Under the pieces are notes generated by a model, which ran no database searches, was not told where the DNA came from, and saw only the letters and a program-made list of their open reading frames with translations. A stretch of DNA of 5,245 nucleotides from DASWIG01 sp965371445 (lineage in GTDB: Bacteria; Acidobacteriota; Thermoanaerobaculia; Multivoradales; J023). Positions within the stretch are counted from its first letter, which is position 1. The number at the start of each line of letters is the position of its first letter. The stretch spans positions 1-5,245 of the forward strand of contig CBDUYN010000324.1 of NCBI GenBank assembly GCA_965371445.1, written 5' to 3'. Shown here one piece after another: positions 5,201 to 5,245 of the stretch. The position numbers and the translations under genes were made by a program.

Positions 5201-5233
5201 TGTCAAGCAGTTCCACCGGAAAAATTCCTGACA
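5201..5233 (-). promoter_or_regulatory. Upstream region of the AraC-TPR gene with dyad and -35-like word
   Basis: On the minus strand TTGACA (5206-5201) lies 29 bases before the ATG at 5171. Its TGACA is mirrored by TGTCA at 5233-5229, giving a 33-base interrupted dyad, with a T-run and a smaller TTCC/GGAA dyad inside. No good -10 word lies 16-18 bases after TTGACA, so I do not claim a sigma-70 promoter. An autoregulatory operator is possible. Confidence 0.25.
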
Positions 5234-5245
5234 CCCCGTCTGAGG

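Noticed and set aside
4401..5231. 276-residue plus-strand ORF
   Set aside because: It lies antisense to the AraC HTH region, whose domain match is unmistakable. It is confined to the high-GC half, where stop-free antisense frames are expected.

Overview
The window is GC-rich bacterial DNA carrying four credible protein genes, one possible 19-residue peptide gene, and an unusual amount of structured or repetitive non-coding DNA. The organism cannot be named from this alone. High GC, a regulator that joins an AraC-type DNA-binding domain to TPR repeats, and GCAGGCGGGACGCCTGC-type dispersed repeats would suit an Acidobacteriota-like or similar soil or sediment phylum; this is inference.

Layout. 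(1) At 3-887 on the plus strand is the 3' end of a gene for a TPR protein with a C-terminal TIR domain; its start lies outside the window. (2) 888-1660 has no convincing gene. It holds three copies of a 49-bp two-hairpin element (about 899-1047), then about twelve contiguous 41-42-bp units in two opposite-facing arms (1074-1573), then a minus-strand terminator (1617-1647). (3) On the minus strand, a small XRE-like helix-turn-helix gene (2630-2989) is followed by a gene for a helical coiled-coil protein of unknown function (1711-2520). They probably form a two-gene operon that ends at that terminator. (4) 2990-3463 is non-coding apart from direct repeats and hairpins. (5) A 19-codon ORF with a strong ribosome binding site (3464-3523, plus) converges on a 542-residue AraC-HTH/TPR regulator gene (3543-5171, minus). 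The two share a perfect 10-bp-stem hairpin between them. The last 74 bases are the regulator's upstream region.

How the parts may work together. The TIR protein looks like a sensor-effector, possibly for defence: TPR for recognition, TIR for NAD-type enzymatic output. The HTH/coiled-coil pair looks like a small self-regulated cassette. The AraC-TPR regulator beside a tiny ORF suggests a peptide or other ligand-responsive switch, but nothing in the sequence proves that link. The regulator gene is compositionally mosaic: its DNA-binding half is near 70% GC and its distal TPR half near 48%. The repeat blocks sit between gene units, which suggests this is a recombining accessory region.
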